The notes: generated by a model not told the origin, from the sequence alone. A stretch of 64,000 nt of DNA from Cymodocea nodosa (GCA_036874045.1 JAZBRI010000004.1:124001-188000); one strand, 5' to 3'; shown: positions 11,345 through 24,180, counted from the first letter of the stretch. Program-made: numbers and translations.

Positions 11345-12108
11345 CACCCCCATACCTACATTTTGTATTGTCCTCAATGTAAAAGACTTTACAATAAATA
11401 CAGTAAATGTTAGCAGGCAGGAATATTGTTTTGTTGACTTAGCACCTAACTCAACAAACTTAATTCATTGAGTTAATGAATAACTCCACGAACTGAGTTT
11501 AAATCTAAATTCAGGATAAGTAATCAATTACATACATTGTTCTTTTGTATCTCCTTCAATATCTTCTAATTTTTGATTCTGAAAAACTTTTCATTCATGA
11601 ATAAAAGCAAAATATATAACAAAATAACTTCTATATATTCGTTGAGTTAACACTTAGCAAATTTTTAAAACTTACTCCTCATATTAACTTCCATATATAT
11701 ATTTTCTTTCTCTACATTTTGTCAACTTAATTAAAGTTAAATACATGCCATTAATGTAGTGTTCTAATTTAAACTCATTAAATCTAAACATTATATGCAT
11801 ATTTAACTTACAATTCATTTCCTATTGTGTAGAATTTACATTTTACTTTTCAACATGTAGATATTTTCAACATTAACTAATTATCATGCATTTAATCCTA
11901 TCATTTATAAAATTTGTAAATCTGTTAAACAGTCTTACACATTGTTCAAACAGTTATATAATATTCAATATAGTTCATCAATTATATCATTCATTCTCAA
12001 ACACGAATGTAAAAATATCTGAAATTCAAACATTCATTTATATGAATAGTTACATTTACATTCAGTCAGATATTTTTTAATACAAATATAAGTAGACAAA
12101 CAATACAA
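11345..12108 (-). other. 3' untranslated region of the minus-strand Athila-like copy
   Basis: Reading the minus strand, this region matches 3762-4209 and then 7525-7790 of the plus copy with no cassette between them. It ends at a G-rich tract (GGTATGGGGGTGAG; plus strand about 11344-11357). It carries hairpin motifs at about 11440-11500 and 11636-11660. Confidence 0.7.
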
Positions 12109-13440
12109 TTAGTCCTTTCTCCTAAGTTCATCTACTTCCTTTTGGAGTTTTTCTAATTGTTCTAATTGATTTACCCGATCCACAACTTCAATAATGTCTC
12201 CAGAAGGTACAAGTACTTCAGCAGCTACAGCATTATAGTTTCTGTATTCTTTCACTGAAATGACTCTTGATTTTATCCTTTTAGATGTCCATTTCGTGAA
12301 GTCAATATAGTCCACCATTAATATAGGTATCAAATCTCCATAAATAATTTCTTCTTTGCAGATTTTATCTTGGATAGGAAGACTTGACACTAGTTAATTT
12401 GGATTCTACTTATGTGGCCCACTTGACAAATTGACTTAGTTCAATATCATGGCCTTGTCATTGGTAAACATTTTTAATTAAAATGTTAGCTACCATGTAT
12501 GTTTTACCATTTAAGTGCTTTAGTCTATTTAATAATGGCACACCAGGATTGATAGCTAAATTGTCCTTGATTTCCTATTCTGTCCACTCAACAGTAATTG
12601 TGCTTTCTAAAGTTTCTTTCTCTTAATTTTTCAATCCTAAAATGTTGTGGAGAAGCTCTAGTGTTATTGTACATCAACTTACTCCACGTTGGAAATTAAT
12701 TGTCATTCTTCTTTTCTTAAATTGGCATAAAAACAAGGCACTAGATTTTCATATAATGCATGACCTTTCTATTGAGAAATAAATTGCAATAGACCCTGTA
12801 ACTCAAATAATTCTTTGATTTCCTACATATCGTCCCAATTTATTGGTCTACTATAAATAATATCATAGCCCATAATCTCTTGATATTTATTATATACTTC
12901 CTAACTCCAAAAGTGTACTTCATTCAAAACTATTACTTCAGTCGGGTCAGGAATTTGAATTTGTTACTCTAGAGGGGTTTGTTCTTGAATTTCCTCTTCC
13001 ATGTGTTGAACTTGATTTTGTAGAAATTGATCTAGAGATTCCAGCCTTTTTGCTTCTACTTCTGTCTATGGTGGTGAGCTGGCAGAACTCTCCACTCTTC
13101 TTTCTTGAATTCTTTCCAAAATTTGTTGAAGAGTCTCTTGCTCTTTAGTGGAATCTGTCGAGATATTTCCTTTTTGTTCCATATGCTCTTGTTCAGTTTC
13201 TTTTTTTTCTTCTTCCTCTTGACTACCAATCTGCATTGTCACTGTTCTTTCTGATTCTGTGGCAGATTGGCATGGAGTCACGAGCAAATCAGCTTCTACC
13301 CTAATTTCTATTTTTTCTGTTTGTACAGACTACAGATTCTTTGAGAAATCTTGTCATTTCAACTGCTTTCTCCTAGAACTCTAGCGTCATCTTTGTCATC
13401 GTGGAGTAATGGAACGGAATAGAATCTCTTTGATCTCTAC
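12109..13440 (-). pseudogene. Athila env-position ORF, minus copy (decayed)
   Basis: Sister of the ORF at 1529-3761. Fragments that can be read include an acidic stretch (TVTMQIGSQEEEEKKETEQ, 13066-13287) and the C-terminal end with IPILMVDYIDFTKWTSKRIK, then VNQLEQLEKLQKEVDEL (12109-12390). The middle is broken by stops and small indels. As in the plus copy, nothing here proves an envelope function. Confidence 0.7.
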
Positions 13441-14103
13441 TATTCTAAGTTCTAAATGAGTCTACGGATAATGCCCCCAAATCTTAAGTTTTAGTATAAA
13501 TAAACCCTAAGTTTTAGTAGGTAATCAGGTCATTTTCCTGCGTAAACTCTTGCTCTCTCATTTACCTCTCTGTGGAGTTATAGTTAACTCCATGAACTAA
13601 GTCTGTTGACTTAACTACAGTACTCCATTGAGTTATAGTTAACTCAACAGGGTAAGTTCGTTAACTTATCCTAGACTTAATGGAGTAAATTCGTTGAGTT
13701 AAGTGTAACTCAACGAACTTCTCATAAAGTTATAACTAATAAAAATACTTATAATAATAGTTTTTACTTCGGTCTAGACCGAAGAATTTTCAATCTAACT
13801 GACTCTTAATTTTAGAACATTTTAACATTTCGATCAAACCATTATATTCCTTAGTTGAATCGAAATTAAATACTCCATTTTTTCTTCTATCGGTTGAACC
13901 AATACTATCCTTCCGTAAAACTGACATTTTTACTTAATATAGAATTTTTTTATGTTTTCATGTTTCAGTCAGACCAATGGATCTTGTCAATTGAACGATT
14001 TTTTTCTTTTAATATATGTTTCAGTAAAACCAATAATTCCTTTCGGTTGAACCGTGACTATATTTAAATAAGTTTTTTTTTATATATATAACACACACTT
14101 AGA
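13441..14103 (-). repeat. Spacer between pol and env-position ORF, minus copy
   Basis: Counterpart of 992-1528. Hairpin motif copies lie at about 13565-13720, and degenerate units of the CGGTTGAACCGA / CCGAAACATA type lie at 13760-14060. No ORF. Confidence 0.65.
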
Positions 14104-15232
14104 TAATTTCTTACTAAGTAAAGCTCAAGTAGTCCTCTACTCTTACTTCTTCTATAATTCCAAATGAACTTTTTGGTATTTTCAAAATAGGTCTAAGTCT
14201 TTGTCCATTTACTTTAAATATATTCTGATTTTTAGGATATTCAATTTCAATAGCTCCATAGGAATAAATATTTCAAATTATGTAAGGTCCTACCCATCTA
14301 GATCTTAATTTTCCTAGATGGTTATGGAGTATAGTCATGTAAAGATATACTTCTTATCCTATTTCAAAGGTTTTTGGAATAATTTTCTTGTCATGCTAGA
14401 ACTTTATTTTCTTTTTTTCTCTTACAGTTTTCGAATAAACTTCATTCCTAAATTCTTCTAATTCAATCAATTGGATTTTCCTATTCTCAGCAGCTTGATT
14501 TAAATTAGTGTTCAGAGTTTTTAATGTCCAATAAGCTTTATGTTCAATTTCAGCTAGTAAATGACAACTTTTTCCATATACTAGCCTAAAAGGTAGCATA
14601 CCTAAGCTTGTCTTATAAGCAATTCTATAAGCCCAAAGTGCATCTATCAATCTATTAGCCCAATCTATTCTAGTAGGATTCACTACTTTTTCTAAGATTA
14701 ACTTAATTTGTTTGTTTGCACTTTCTACTTGTCCACTAATTTGATGATGATATGATGTTGCAATTTTGTGGTTTACTCCATATTTTTTCATTAAGGCTTC
14801 AAAACTTCTATTACATAAATGAGTTCCTCTATCACTGATAATAGCTTTAGGTATTCTAAATCTAGCAATTATATTAGTTCTTATAAAATGTATTACCACT
14901 TTGTTGTCATTAATTTTTGTAGGAATAGCTTCTATCCACTTAGGTACATAATCCACCCCTAATAATATATAATTAAATTGATTAGACATAAGAAATGGAC
15001 CCATAAAATCTATTCCCCACACATCAAAGATTTCAACCTCAACAATAGGATTGAGAGGCATCATATTCCTCTTTGATATTCTTCCTATTTGTTGACATCT
15101 TAAACAACTTAAGTAGTATTTATGAGCATCTTTAAATAGTGTTGGCCAATAAAATCCACATTGCAGAATTTTGGCAGTAGTTTTCCTTGAACCAAAATGC
15201 CATCTACATGCTTGGTCATGGTAGAAAGACAA
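14104..15232 (-). pseudogene. Athila-like integrase, minus copy
   Basis: Integrase joins element DNA to the host chromosome. The frame starting near 15232 reads YHDQACRWHFG (His pair of the zinc finger), CLRCQQIGR (Cys pair), WGIDFMGPF (first Asp), ISDRGTHLC (second Asp) and GQVESANKQ (Glu), so the DDE triad is still present. YGKSCHL..IEHKAYW marks the lineage. The frame to 14396 has no internal stop, and the C-terminal tail to about 14104 has several. This is the best preserved part of the copy and shows that the early stop in the plus copy replaced a Trp. Confidence 0.93.
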
Positions 15233-16650
15233 TATGCTCTAATATTCAGTTTTTGGAACACACCTCCTTAAAACCAGATCATGGCATTTCTTAAATAAGT
15301 ATGGGTCTTCCCAATAGTAATATTTTACTCTTGAAAAGAACAATTTCTTATCCTGTCTATTCCAATCCTTAGGTGTTAAACCAATAACTAAGTAATTAAA
15401 TATATCTACATACCAAGGTATTGTGTTGACAATCATTAATTGTTCATTAAGAAAATTATCCTTAATTTTAATATTTGATTTTTCTATTTGTAATCTTGAT
15501 AAATGATCTGCTACTACATTCTCACAACCTTTTTTATCTTTAATTTCTAGATAAAATTCTTGTAATAATAATATCCATTGGATCAATCTAGCTTTAGTCT
15601 CTTTCTTTGCTATTAGGTGTTTTAAAGTTGAATGATCCGTGTATACTATCACTTTAACTCTAATCAGATATGATCTAAAATTTCTAAGTTAAACACAACT
15701 AACAGCTCTTTTTCAGTAGTTGTATAATTAACTTGAGCATCATTTAAAATTTTGCTAGCATAATGATTCACTCTAGGAGATTTTTCTATCTTCTATCCCA
15801 ACATTGCTCCTACAGCAAAATCAGATGCATCGCACATTAATTCCAATGGATGGCTCCAATCAGATGCTTGTATTATAGGAGTTGAAATCAAGCTAGTCTT
15901 AAGCTTGAAAAATGCTTCTTTGCAATTTTTATCAAAGTTGAATGGTACATCTTTTAATAGATTAGTTAAAGGTCTAGCTATTTTACTAAAATCTTTAATA
16001 AATCTTCTATAAAATCCAACATGTCCTAGAAATGATCAAATATCTTTTATTGGTTCTAGTAGATTAGAAATTACTTCTATTTTAGCTTTATCTACTTTCA
16101 ACCCTTTCTTTGAAACAACATGTCCCAAGACTATTCCTTGTTTAACCATGAAGTGACATTTTTCCCAATTTAGAACCAGACTTTTTTCCACACAACGTTT
16201 TAATACTTGGTCTAAATTGTTTAAACACACTTCATATGAAGTTCCATAAATAGTAAAATCATCCATAAATATTTCAAAAAAATCTTCAGTCATTCCAATA
16301 AATATGCCCTACATACACCTTTGAAAGGTGGCTGGTGCATTGTATAATTCGAGTGGCATTCTCTTAAAAGCATAAGTTCCGTTAGGACAAGTGAAAGTTA
16401 TTTTCTCTTGATCCTCTAATGCTATTGGAACTTGGTTATATCTTGAATATCCATTTAGGAAATAAAAATATTCTTGCCCTACTAATTTCTCTAGCATTTG
16501 ATCTATGAAAGGTAAGGGAAAATGATCTTTCCTAGTCACAGCATTCAACTTTCTATAGTCTATACACACTCTCCAACCTGATTGAATTCTAGTAGATATC
16601 AACTCCTGACTTTATTCCTAATAATTGTTAATCCTGATTTCTTGGGAACT
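15233..16650 (-). pseudogene. Athila-like reverse transcriptase and RNase H, minus copy
   Basis: The RT part reads WRVCIDYRKLNAVTRKDHFP, LPFIDQMLEKL, GTYAFKRMP and NAPATFQRCM (16309-16602), then the catalytic box FMDDF (about 16256-16270), then KCHFMVKQGIVLGHVVSKKG. RNase H follows with [20 protein letters not shown] and VADHLSRL (15239-15652). Several stops and frame breaks separate the blocks, so it is inactive. Domain order (protease, RT, RNase H, integrase) fits Ty3/gypsy. Confidence 0.93.
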
Positions 16651-18582
16651 TCATGGATTGGACTAACCCATGAGCTATCATAAATCAGATAAATTATGTC
16701 ATTATCTAACCATTTCATTATTTCCTTCCTAACTACTTCTTTAAGGTTTGGATTTAATCTTCTCTTAGGAATTCTAACTGATTTAACATTCTCTTCTAAA
16801 TATATGTGGTAACAACATAAAGTTACACTTAACCCTTTTATATCAGTCATAGTCCATCTTATTGCCTCTTTATAAGTTTTTACTACATCTTTTAATTTAG
16901 AAATTTGATCCTCTTTTAAATCTGAAGCAATACTAATTGGACATGTTCGTTTTTCTTCCAGAAATATATAGGTTAATTCAGGAGATAAAGGTTTTAAAGC
17001 TAAATATTGACCATCAGAAGCTAGAGCTCCTAATTGAACATTTTCATTTTCTATATTAATCTCTTCTTGATCTCCTTCTACATTTATGCTTTCACTTTCT
17101 TCTAAAGTTTTAGAATTTAGTTGTCTATTTAATTCTTCTTGAATCACATCATCTAGCATATCTCCTTCATAATCTAAAAAGTCTATAGTATGTAAGGACA
17201 TTTCTAACTCCTCAAACTTTTCTGGTTTGAAAATGTTTAATTGAGTATCCTCATTACCATATGCTAACTTCATTACTCTAGTTTTACAATTTATAACAGC
17301 CCCTGATGTTGCTAAGAATGGTCTTCCCAAAATTAAAGATGTATCATGAGTTTGATGCCTAATTTGTTGCAAATCCAAAATCACAATATCAATAGAATAT
17401 ATGAAATTTTTTATTTTAATTAAGACATCCTTTATTTTTCCTCTAAGGTATCTTATACTTCTATCAGCTAATTAAATAACAATCCTAGTAGGGATTAAGC
17501 CTTCTAATCTTAAGGGTGCAAAAATATCACTCGGCATAACATTTATACCTACACCTAGGTCTATTAAGGTTCTTTCTAAAATGGTATTTCCTATGGTGCA
17601 TGATATAATAGGGATTCCAAGATCAGATAACTTTTTAGGAATTTGTGGTAGAAATCGGGAACTACTTTGCTAAGCTAAAAAGACTTTCCCTAAAACTTTT
17701 TGCTCTCTTTTCTTAGTACACCAATCCTTAAAAAAATTAGCACAATGTGACATTTTCTGTAATGAGTCTAATAAAGGAATGTTAACTTGTACTTTTTCAA
17801 AAATTTCTCTAATTTTTTCTTATTTTTCAGGAAATGTTTGTTGTAATCTTTTAGGATAGGGTGCTAATGATTATGATTTACAAGATTCTTTTTCTTTCAT
17901 TTCATTCGTTTGATCATTTTTAGTCTCATTTTCAGATTCAGATTTTTCTTCAGTGATTTCTACATTTTCAGATATTACATTTTCATTATCATTTTAAATT
18001 TTGTTCTTATCCACCTTCATGTTACTTTCTTTTTAAATTCTTGGTAGTATATCAATTCCAAATTTTAATGTTATACATACATCTTCCAGTTTTTCATTCA
18101 TTTCATGATGTTTTTGTATTTCATTTTTGTGATCAACTGTTTTTAGTTTTAAATTACATTCTTTAAATTCTATTGCATTGATATTTTCTTTTGTCTGTAT
18201 GTCCTACAAATTATGCAAATCTATAACATTAATGTTTTCATTTGTGTTTTCCTATTGCATAACTTGTTAATTCATTGTAAATTCATCCAATGCTTTTAAT
18301 TTTCTTTCCAAATCATCTAATCTCATTGTATTCAATTTTTGATCAATTTTCATTATGGTTTTTTCAGTTTCATATATAATATCAATTTTAGGTACTATAT
18401 ATTCTTCCCTATAGTTTAATTGGTTGACTTCTTGTTGATGACACATGTATTATTCTAGTTTATCCATGTTTTGCTCTTAGCTACGCTCTAGTCTGTCATA
18501 CATATCCCAAACTTCCTTGTCTCTCAACATATTACACATTCTAAATTGACCATCAGTTGAGTAAACTATAGGATTCTCATAC
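16599..18582 (-). pseudogene. Athila-like protease and preceding linker, minus copy (5' truncated)
   Basis: Reading from 18582 downward there is a charged, coiled-coil-rich linker, then a YPKRLQQTF..IPLLDSLQKM block. The aspartic protease follows: IDLGVGINVMP (active Asp near 17560), LADRSIRYLRGKIKDV and SLILGRPFLATSGAVI (about 17340), leading into the start of RT at 16650 (DSSWVSPIHEVPKKSG). The active triad reads DLG, not the usual DSG/DTG, which is normal for Athila-type elements. The gag core seen at 5063-5400 is missing; the copy stops at 18582 where LTR 2 begins. Confidence 0.85.
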
Positions 18583-20083
18583 TATTTAGAATGAAAAAGT
18601 GCATAATATTAACGGTTAAATGATGGTTAATTGCATAATATTTAGCTTATCAGATAAGAATTAAGCCATTATGTTATAATTACACTATTATATACCTTAA
18701 TGAAAGAATCTGCATAATTTCAAGATATTAGCGTTAATTTAGTACATTTCTGAACTATCGGTGAATTGCAGGCTAGAAATTCTGAACTAATAAAATTCCT
18801 AAGTGTTTGAATTTTCTGTTATTTCAGAGAATTATATTGAATGTACCGAACAGTTATGTTTTAAATGCTTAAAGAATATTTTATTATTTCTTGGAGTACA
18901 CATGTTGAAACCTTAATGCATGACTTAAGTGAATTTTCGATAAGTTATCTGTTAACTATTCGAAATGCATCTAGGCATCAGATAGTTAGGTTCATAAGTA
19001 TCTGAAATATCTAAACTTGCTAAGTTAGATTTACGCACGTGTTGAATTTAAATGTTTTATTATGTCACGTGAGATGCACATGTTTAATTCGTTAAGTTAG
19101 CATAACTATACGCATTGAATTACATGAATATACACTAAGGTAATGCATTATGTTAGCAGCTTATTTCTTTATTGCACGTGTTTTATAGTTAAATCAACGA
19201 AGTAAGTCCGTTGAATTATTTGTAACTCCACAGACCATTTATTTTCTAATATGCCACTGTAGCAGTTGCAAAATTAGGAAATTCAAAGGAAAACCACAAT
19301 TGCACGTATCACGCAAGAATTCATTCGTGGAAGGAAGAAGAAATCACCATCGTTGATATGAATGAAGGAAATCCAACCAATCATCTAAGTAGGAGCAGTT
19401 ACTACTGCAAAAAATATAAAAGACAGAAAAATAGTGTGTGCAAGGGTGGAGGACCATGCTAACTGTAAGAAGCGTCGAAAGTTCCCTGAAGTTCCACACC
19501 ACCACCAAAATCACCAACCATCGAAGGTCTGTGAGAATACTTTCCTGATGTTAGGTCGATTTCAAGCCAAACACGATGCCTGACAACCATTGTGAGGAGT
19601 GATCGCATCGCAGGAAGGGAAGCCATTTTCACCAAGCACCGACTCATATCTCAAGAGATCGTAAAGCTTCTAGCCTTAGTTTCAGGTTGATACTAGTATG
19701 CTGAAGAGGAGATCATCTTACAATTCTGGATTCGCGATTCTATAGGGAGAGGAGGCAAGATTGTAAGTGATTAAGTTTTCAATGGTGTAATCATGTTGCA
19801 TGTAGTAACAGAAGTTTTTACTGTCGATAGAGATTTTTACATTTCACCTTTCATTCATCTTCAAGAATATATAAAAACAACAAATTATCTATGTTTACAT
19901 TTAGCATTTAAGTATTGCATTATTTATTTTGTATCGTGATTAATGTTATCATTGTTAGTATTGTGAATGTTTTATGTTTGTTTGATTTAGAAAATAGAAA
20001 ATAGTTTTATAGTTTACTAAAATTGATTCATTCCAGATACTTAAAGATTTTAATGGTTATTGTTTGAAATATCTGAATGTTAG
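18583..20083 (+). repeat. LTR 2, shorter relative of LTR 1, cut by the hAT element
   Basis: Matches LTR 1 from its first bases (TATTTAGAATGAAAAAGTG against TGTTTAGAATGAAAAAGTG), so the 5' end is probably complete with the terminal TG changed to TA. It lacks the extra 138-bp G-box units and is about 250 bp shorter over the shared part. A TATA-like AAATATAAAAG lies near 19420, and G-boxes at 19036, 19066 and 19175. Homology to LTR 1 stops at about 20083, inside the sequence TGAATGTTAG. Confidence 0.8.
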
Positions 20084-21990
20084 TATAAATAAACTTAAAT
20101 CATATGATAATGATAACGAGAGTGATGTTAATTCTTATGAATATTGTGTTTGTTGTGTTCTATATCTTACAACATATAAATCAAACATATTATTTAAATT
20201 TTCTTTTATATTTTTAATAGATTCATTAATTCTATATTTAAAAAAATTTATATTGTAATTAATGTTTTTCTAACAACTTTAAGTTTATTCCTAGGATCTA
20301 AACAAATAGGTAATATATATAAAAGAAGTATATCTTTCTAATACTTTAAAAATTTTGCTTTCATTTTTTCAATTATTGGTGTAAAAAATGTATAATTATT
20401 ATAATTATTAAAATCTTTCATAATATTATATAAATGATGAATTGTATAAATAGATGTGGAATATTATATTTTAGATAAATATTCAATTGCATTATAAAAT
20501 GGTTTTAAAAATTCAATAAAACAATTAGAAATTTAAAAATCATTTTTATCTAAAGGTGTTGTATTATCACTAATTCAACTATTATAATATGTTTTTATTA
20601 CTTTTCTATAATGGTAACATTTTTTTAACATTAAATATAAAGAATTTCATCCATAAGACATCCATAATAAATGTTTTATGTGGTAATTCAAAAAATTACA
20701 TACATGATTAAATTCTTCTTGACTTTACCCTATTGTTAATATAAGTTATTAGAATTCTAATATTATTAATAAAAAGTTTTATTTCTTCTACACCAATTTG
20801 AATTATAAGATTAATTATGTGACATATATCTTTGATAAAATAAAATAAAAATCATTTGGTGGAGTAGTTAAGTTATTTTTAAATATGGGAATAGTTATAC
20901 TATTATTAAAAGCATTGTCAAAAGTAATACTACCTATTTTATCTTTAATTCCAAAAATTTCAAAAACTTCCACAATATGCAAAAAATATTATTAGCATTA
21001 TGAGATGAATTATTCTTTTAAATATTATTTATCTTTTTTGTAAAGTCCAATTTTGATCAATAGAATGTGTAATTACAACAATATATCCATGTTTAAATTT
21101 TTCCTCCCAAATATCAAATGTGTATGTTATTAAAGTATTTATATTACTCATTACATTAGTTAATTCTATTCTAAGTCTATTATAAATATCAATAATATCT
21201 TATCTAGTTATATTCCAAGAAAAATGTTTAAATTGTAGATAATAAGTTTGTAAAATATATTCTTAAAACTATTCACTAGCATCAAAATTAATAAGTAAAT
21301 TCTCAATGGTGATAAATTTAACATGCAATTCCTTAACCATTTTAGCATCATAATGCCATGTTGAAATATCACTCTCAAGATTAAAACTAATTTGACTTTG
21401 AACTATTTTATTTTTTTCATTATTTTTAGCACAAATAGCTAAATGCCTATTTAAATAATAAATACCATTAGAAGGCTTGTAGGAGAAGTTTACATTGTAT
21501 ATGTTGCAAAACATCCTATCCTTTATAGTGTCGTCCCCTCCTAAGTTTCTTCTTTATTGTGAAGTTGTTCCATAGAGTAAATTTTCTTTTAGGTTGGCAA
21601 GTAGTATTTGAAGTTGCTTTAGTTTCTATGGTGTAGGACTACAATTCTGGTGACAGAATTTTGTGGTCATTGATGTTGCTGAACTGATCAAAGTTATGCA
21701 CCATGTTATTGAATTTGAGAAGACTTGTTGCCTGTAATTGTGAACTTATGAATTGTTAAGAGAAGATTATGATTTGTAAATAGATGAGAAAAAGAAGATT
21801 GAATTGTTTGTGGTAAAGATGCTCCCCTCCCCTCCCTTCTACTTGTAGATTTTTCCAAACCTCCTCCCCTCCCTAAAAAACCAATGTTAAAATAAAGTTA
21901 ACATTGGTTTTAATTAAATGTTAAATAATGTTCAATTTAATTGAACATTACTGAACTTTCAATTGAACATTCAGTTGAATGTTCAATGCT
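20084..21990 (-). mobile_element. Decayed hAT-superfamily DNA transposon
   Basis: On the minus strand a zinc-finger BED-like start (MFCNIYNVNFSYKPSN..YYLNRHLAIC, 21514 downward) leads into ISTWHYDAKMVKELHVKF, then, in broken frames, TYTFDIWEEKFKHGYIVVITHSID (about 21050-21130) and HIINLIIQIGVEEIKLFINNIR (about 20750-20830). These match the order of blocks in plant RICESLEEPER-like hAT transposases. One expected Cys of the BED finger is Tyr, and there are many stops, so it is dead. The left edge coincides with the break in LTR 2 at 20083. The right edge is uncertain, and I did not identify terminal inverted repeats or the 8-bp target duplication. Confidence 0.8.
21880..21985. repeat. Cluster of short palindromes
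   Basis: Contains CCAATGTTA..TTAACATTGG (about 21880-21908), the near-perfect palindrome TGTTCAATTTAATTGAACA (about 21930-21950), and several further GAACATT/AATGTTC copies. The strand could fold into hairpins. It may be the subterminal region of the hAT element or a small MITE. Confidence 0.55.
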
Positions 21991-23250
21991 GTAGGATCAT
22001 TGTATCACAAGAGGAGAGGTGAATTGTGTCTATAGTAATTAAATTACCAGTAGATAAAACAAGAGCATAAAATACTTATAAATAAAATTCTATTCTTTAT
22101 AAACTTTAAAGAAAGAATTTACAATTTCTTTTCAGCTTAATTCCGTTTTTGTTGATTTTGATATTGTAAAGTCTGATATATAATTCAAATAAAAAATGAA
22201 GTCTGTATTCTAAGCTAATTTTGAATTATATAAAACTTGATCTTTATGCACGTAGCTCATTTTCCTTCTTTTTGCTCAACTTCTAATCTCTTTTTCTCTA
22301 GTTGTCGAATTTTCAAACTTCTTGCGTTTGCAACTTATTTTCTGAAATTGCTTGGAATTCTAAACTTTTTCTAATGTTGGAGAATTTTTTTGGATTTGAT
22401 ATTGTAGTTGAATATTCAGACTTAGTTTTTCAGATTGGGATGATCATAATGCAGCTCATACTCTCTATTTTTAGTAGTCGAACTATAACTTCACATTCAG
22501 CATATTCATCCACTTAATCCATAATCCACATACTAATTTCAAATTCAAATTATTCATGATTTCCACTATCTTTTTGAATTTCCACTATGTCCACTCTTTA
22601 TTTTGAAATTTTCACTATCTCCACTATCATGTTGAATTTCCATGAATTCATATCGTAAATCCATCAAAACTTTATCTTCCTAGAGATTTGTAGAATATCT
22701 TCTAAGTCACCGCTTTAATCGAACACTTATCTTTTAAGTCTTGTAAAAACACAAACATTTATTTATAACTCTTCAAGTTTTTGCACCTGCAAAACATGTG
22801 ATTGAACAAAGAAAAGCTTATCTGTTCATTAGTCATTTTATAAAAATCAAACAGTTATCTATTCATGTGTATAAAAACTCAAACAGTTATCTAACTCTTC
22901 GATTTTCATTACTGAGCGCACATGGAAAACACGTGAAAACTTAAAATATTAAAAACACACGTGCAGATAACTTAACTATATAAGTTTTTAACATAACTCT
23001 TTGACTAAATCAAAACATTAACTATCTAAAAGTTTAACTATCCAAAAATCTAACTATTTGAAAACTTTAACTATCTGAAAATCTAACTATCCGAAAGTTA
23101 ACTATCCAAAATTTTAAATGAATCTTTCCGATAACTTGTCAACATTTAAACTACGTGACTATTATACTTAAAAAATATTATTTAGACTTATTTATAAACT
23201 TTAATAAAGTATTCATCATCAAAACAAAATTCCTAACAGATGCTCCATAG
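21986..23250. repeat. Noncoding repeat DNA with ACTATCYRAAA units
   Basis: No gene seen. At 22970-23140 a unit of about 20-30 bases (TTTAACTATCCAAAAATCTA and variants) recurs about seven times. These are close to the reverse complement of the TCGGATAGTTAAG units in LTR 1, so an old related LTR in minus orientation is likely. Confidence 0.5.
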
Positions 23251-24180
23251 ATCTCAACTTGAGTAGGTGTAGGCTCACTCAACTCGTGGGTCAACCTGAG
23301 CCATTGACAAGTTTAGGGCTAGTGCATAGTGATGAATAGTGGGGAGTTTGCATTGATCTCTCAACTTGTGTGCAACATTAGGGACTTTGTCAATAAGCTC
23401 TAATTCTCTTAGTGATAGTGGCAACATCTTTAGGGCCAAAAGGTTTCCCACCACAAGTATAACCTTTTGTTGTGGTTGGTGAAAGATTTGATCGAATCAC
23501 TCAAAGATACATACATACAAATAAGATGGAAGATCACACAAAACAAGCAAACAACACACAAGCACACTTATATAGAAAACACAATGATTTACGTAGGTTG
23601 ACAATAGCCTACATCTATAGTAACATGAGTTCTTTTTTCTATATTGATACATCCAATTATAGATGTGTATATATTTTTAAGAGACATTAAGGTAATTCAT
23701 AATTACAATAATGCCCTTATGCAAATATTGGAATATCATCTATACAATCTTGAAATTCTACACATGCCATCAGAATCCACATCTTGCTCAAAAATTTCAA
23801 TTACATCATCAAAATTTTGGTTGTAGCTATCAAAAGCCTTCTAATTAAATTGCAAACCCTACACATTATTGGAAATTTTGATTCATAGTGCCATTAAAAT
23901 TTTTGTTTTTCCCTTTGAAGTGTCAACGTACTAGGTCCCACTCGATGTTAGAAATTCTGATTACGTTAAACTTTAATCACTGTTCATTGGAATAACTACT
24001 AACCTTTTGATGCTATATAATTTCTAATCTACAATTTTGGACTTTTCAATCTTACTTCAAATTGCCTTCAAAGATCTAACTTCGACTGCTCAAACATTTT
24101 ACACTTGATGTTCTAGAATATGATCTTTGATGTAATGACTTACAACAATCAATCTTCATATCTAATAATCTCTCACTTTT
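23251..24180 (-). repeat. Probable Ty1/copia LTR (minus orientation)
   Basis: The stretch ATGATTTACGTAGGTTGACA at about 23587 resembles a landmark common in plant copia LTRs (ATTTACGTGGTTC.. followed by CCTAC). It lies just downstream, on the minus strand, of a copia RNase H fragment, as expected for a 3' LTR. Borders were not resolved. Confidence 0.45.

Noticed and set aside
1275-13720. CRISPR-like array of the repeated hairpin
   Set aside because: Spacing is irregular, spacers are not unique sequences of fixed length, and the host is a plant.
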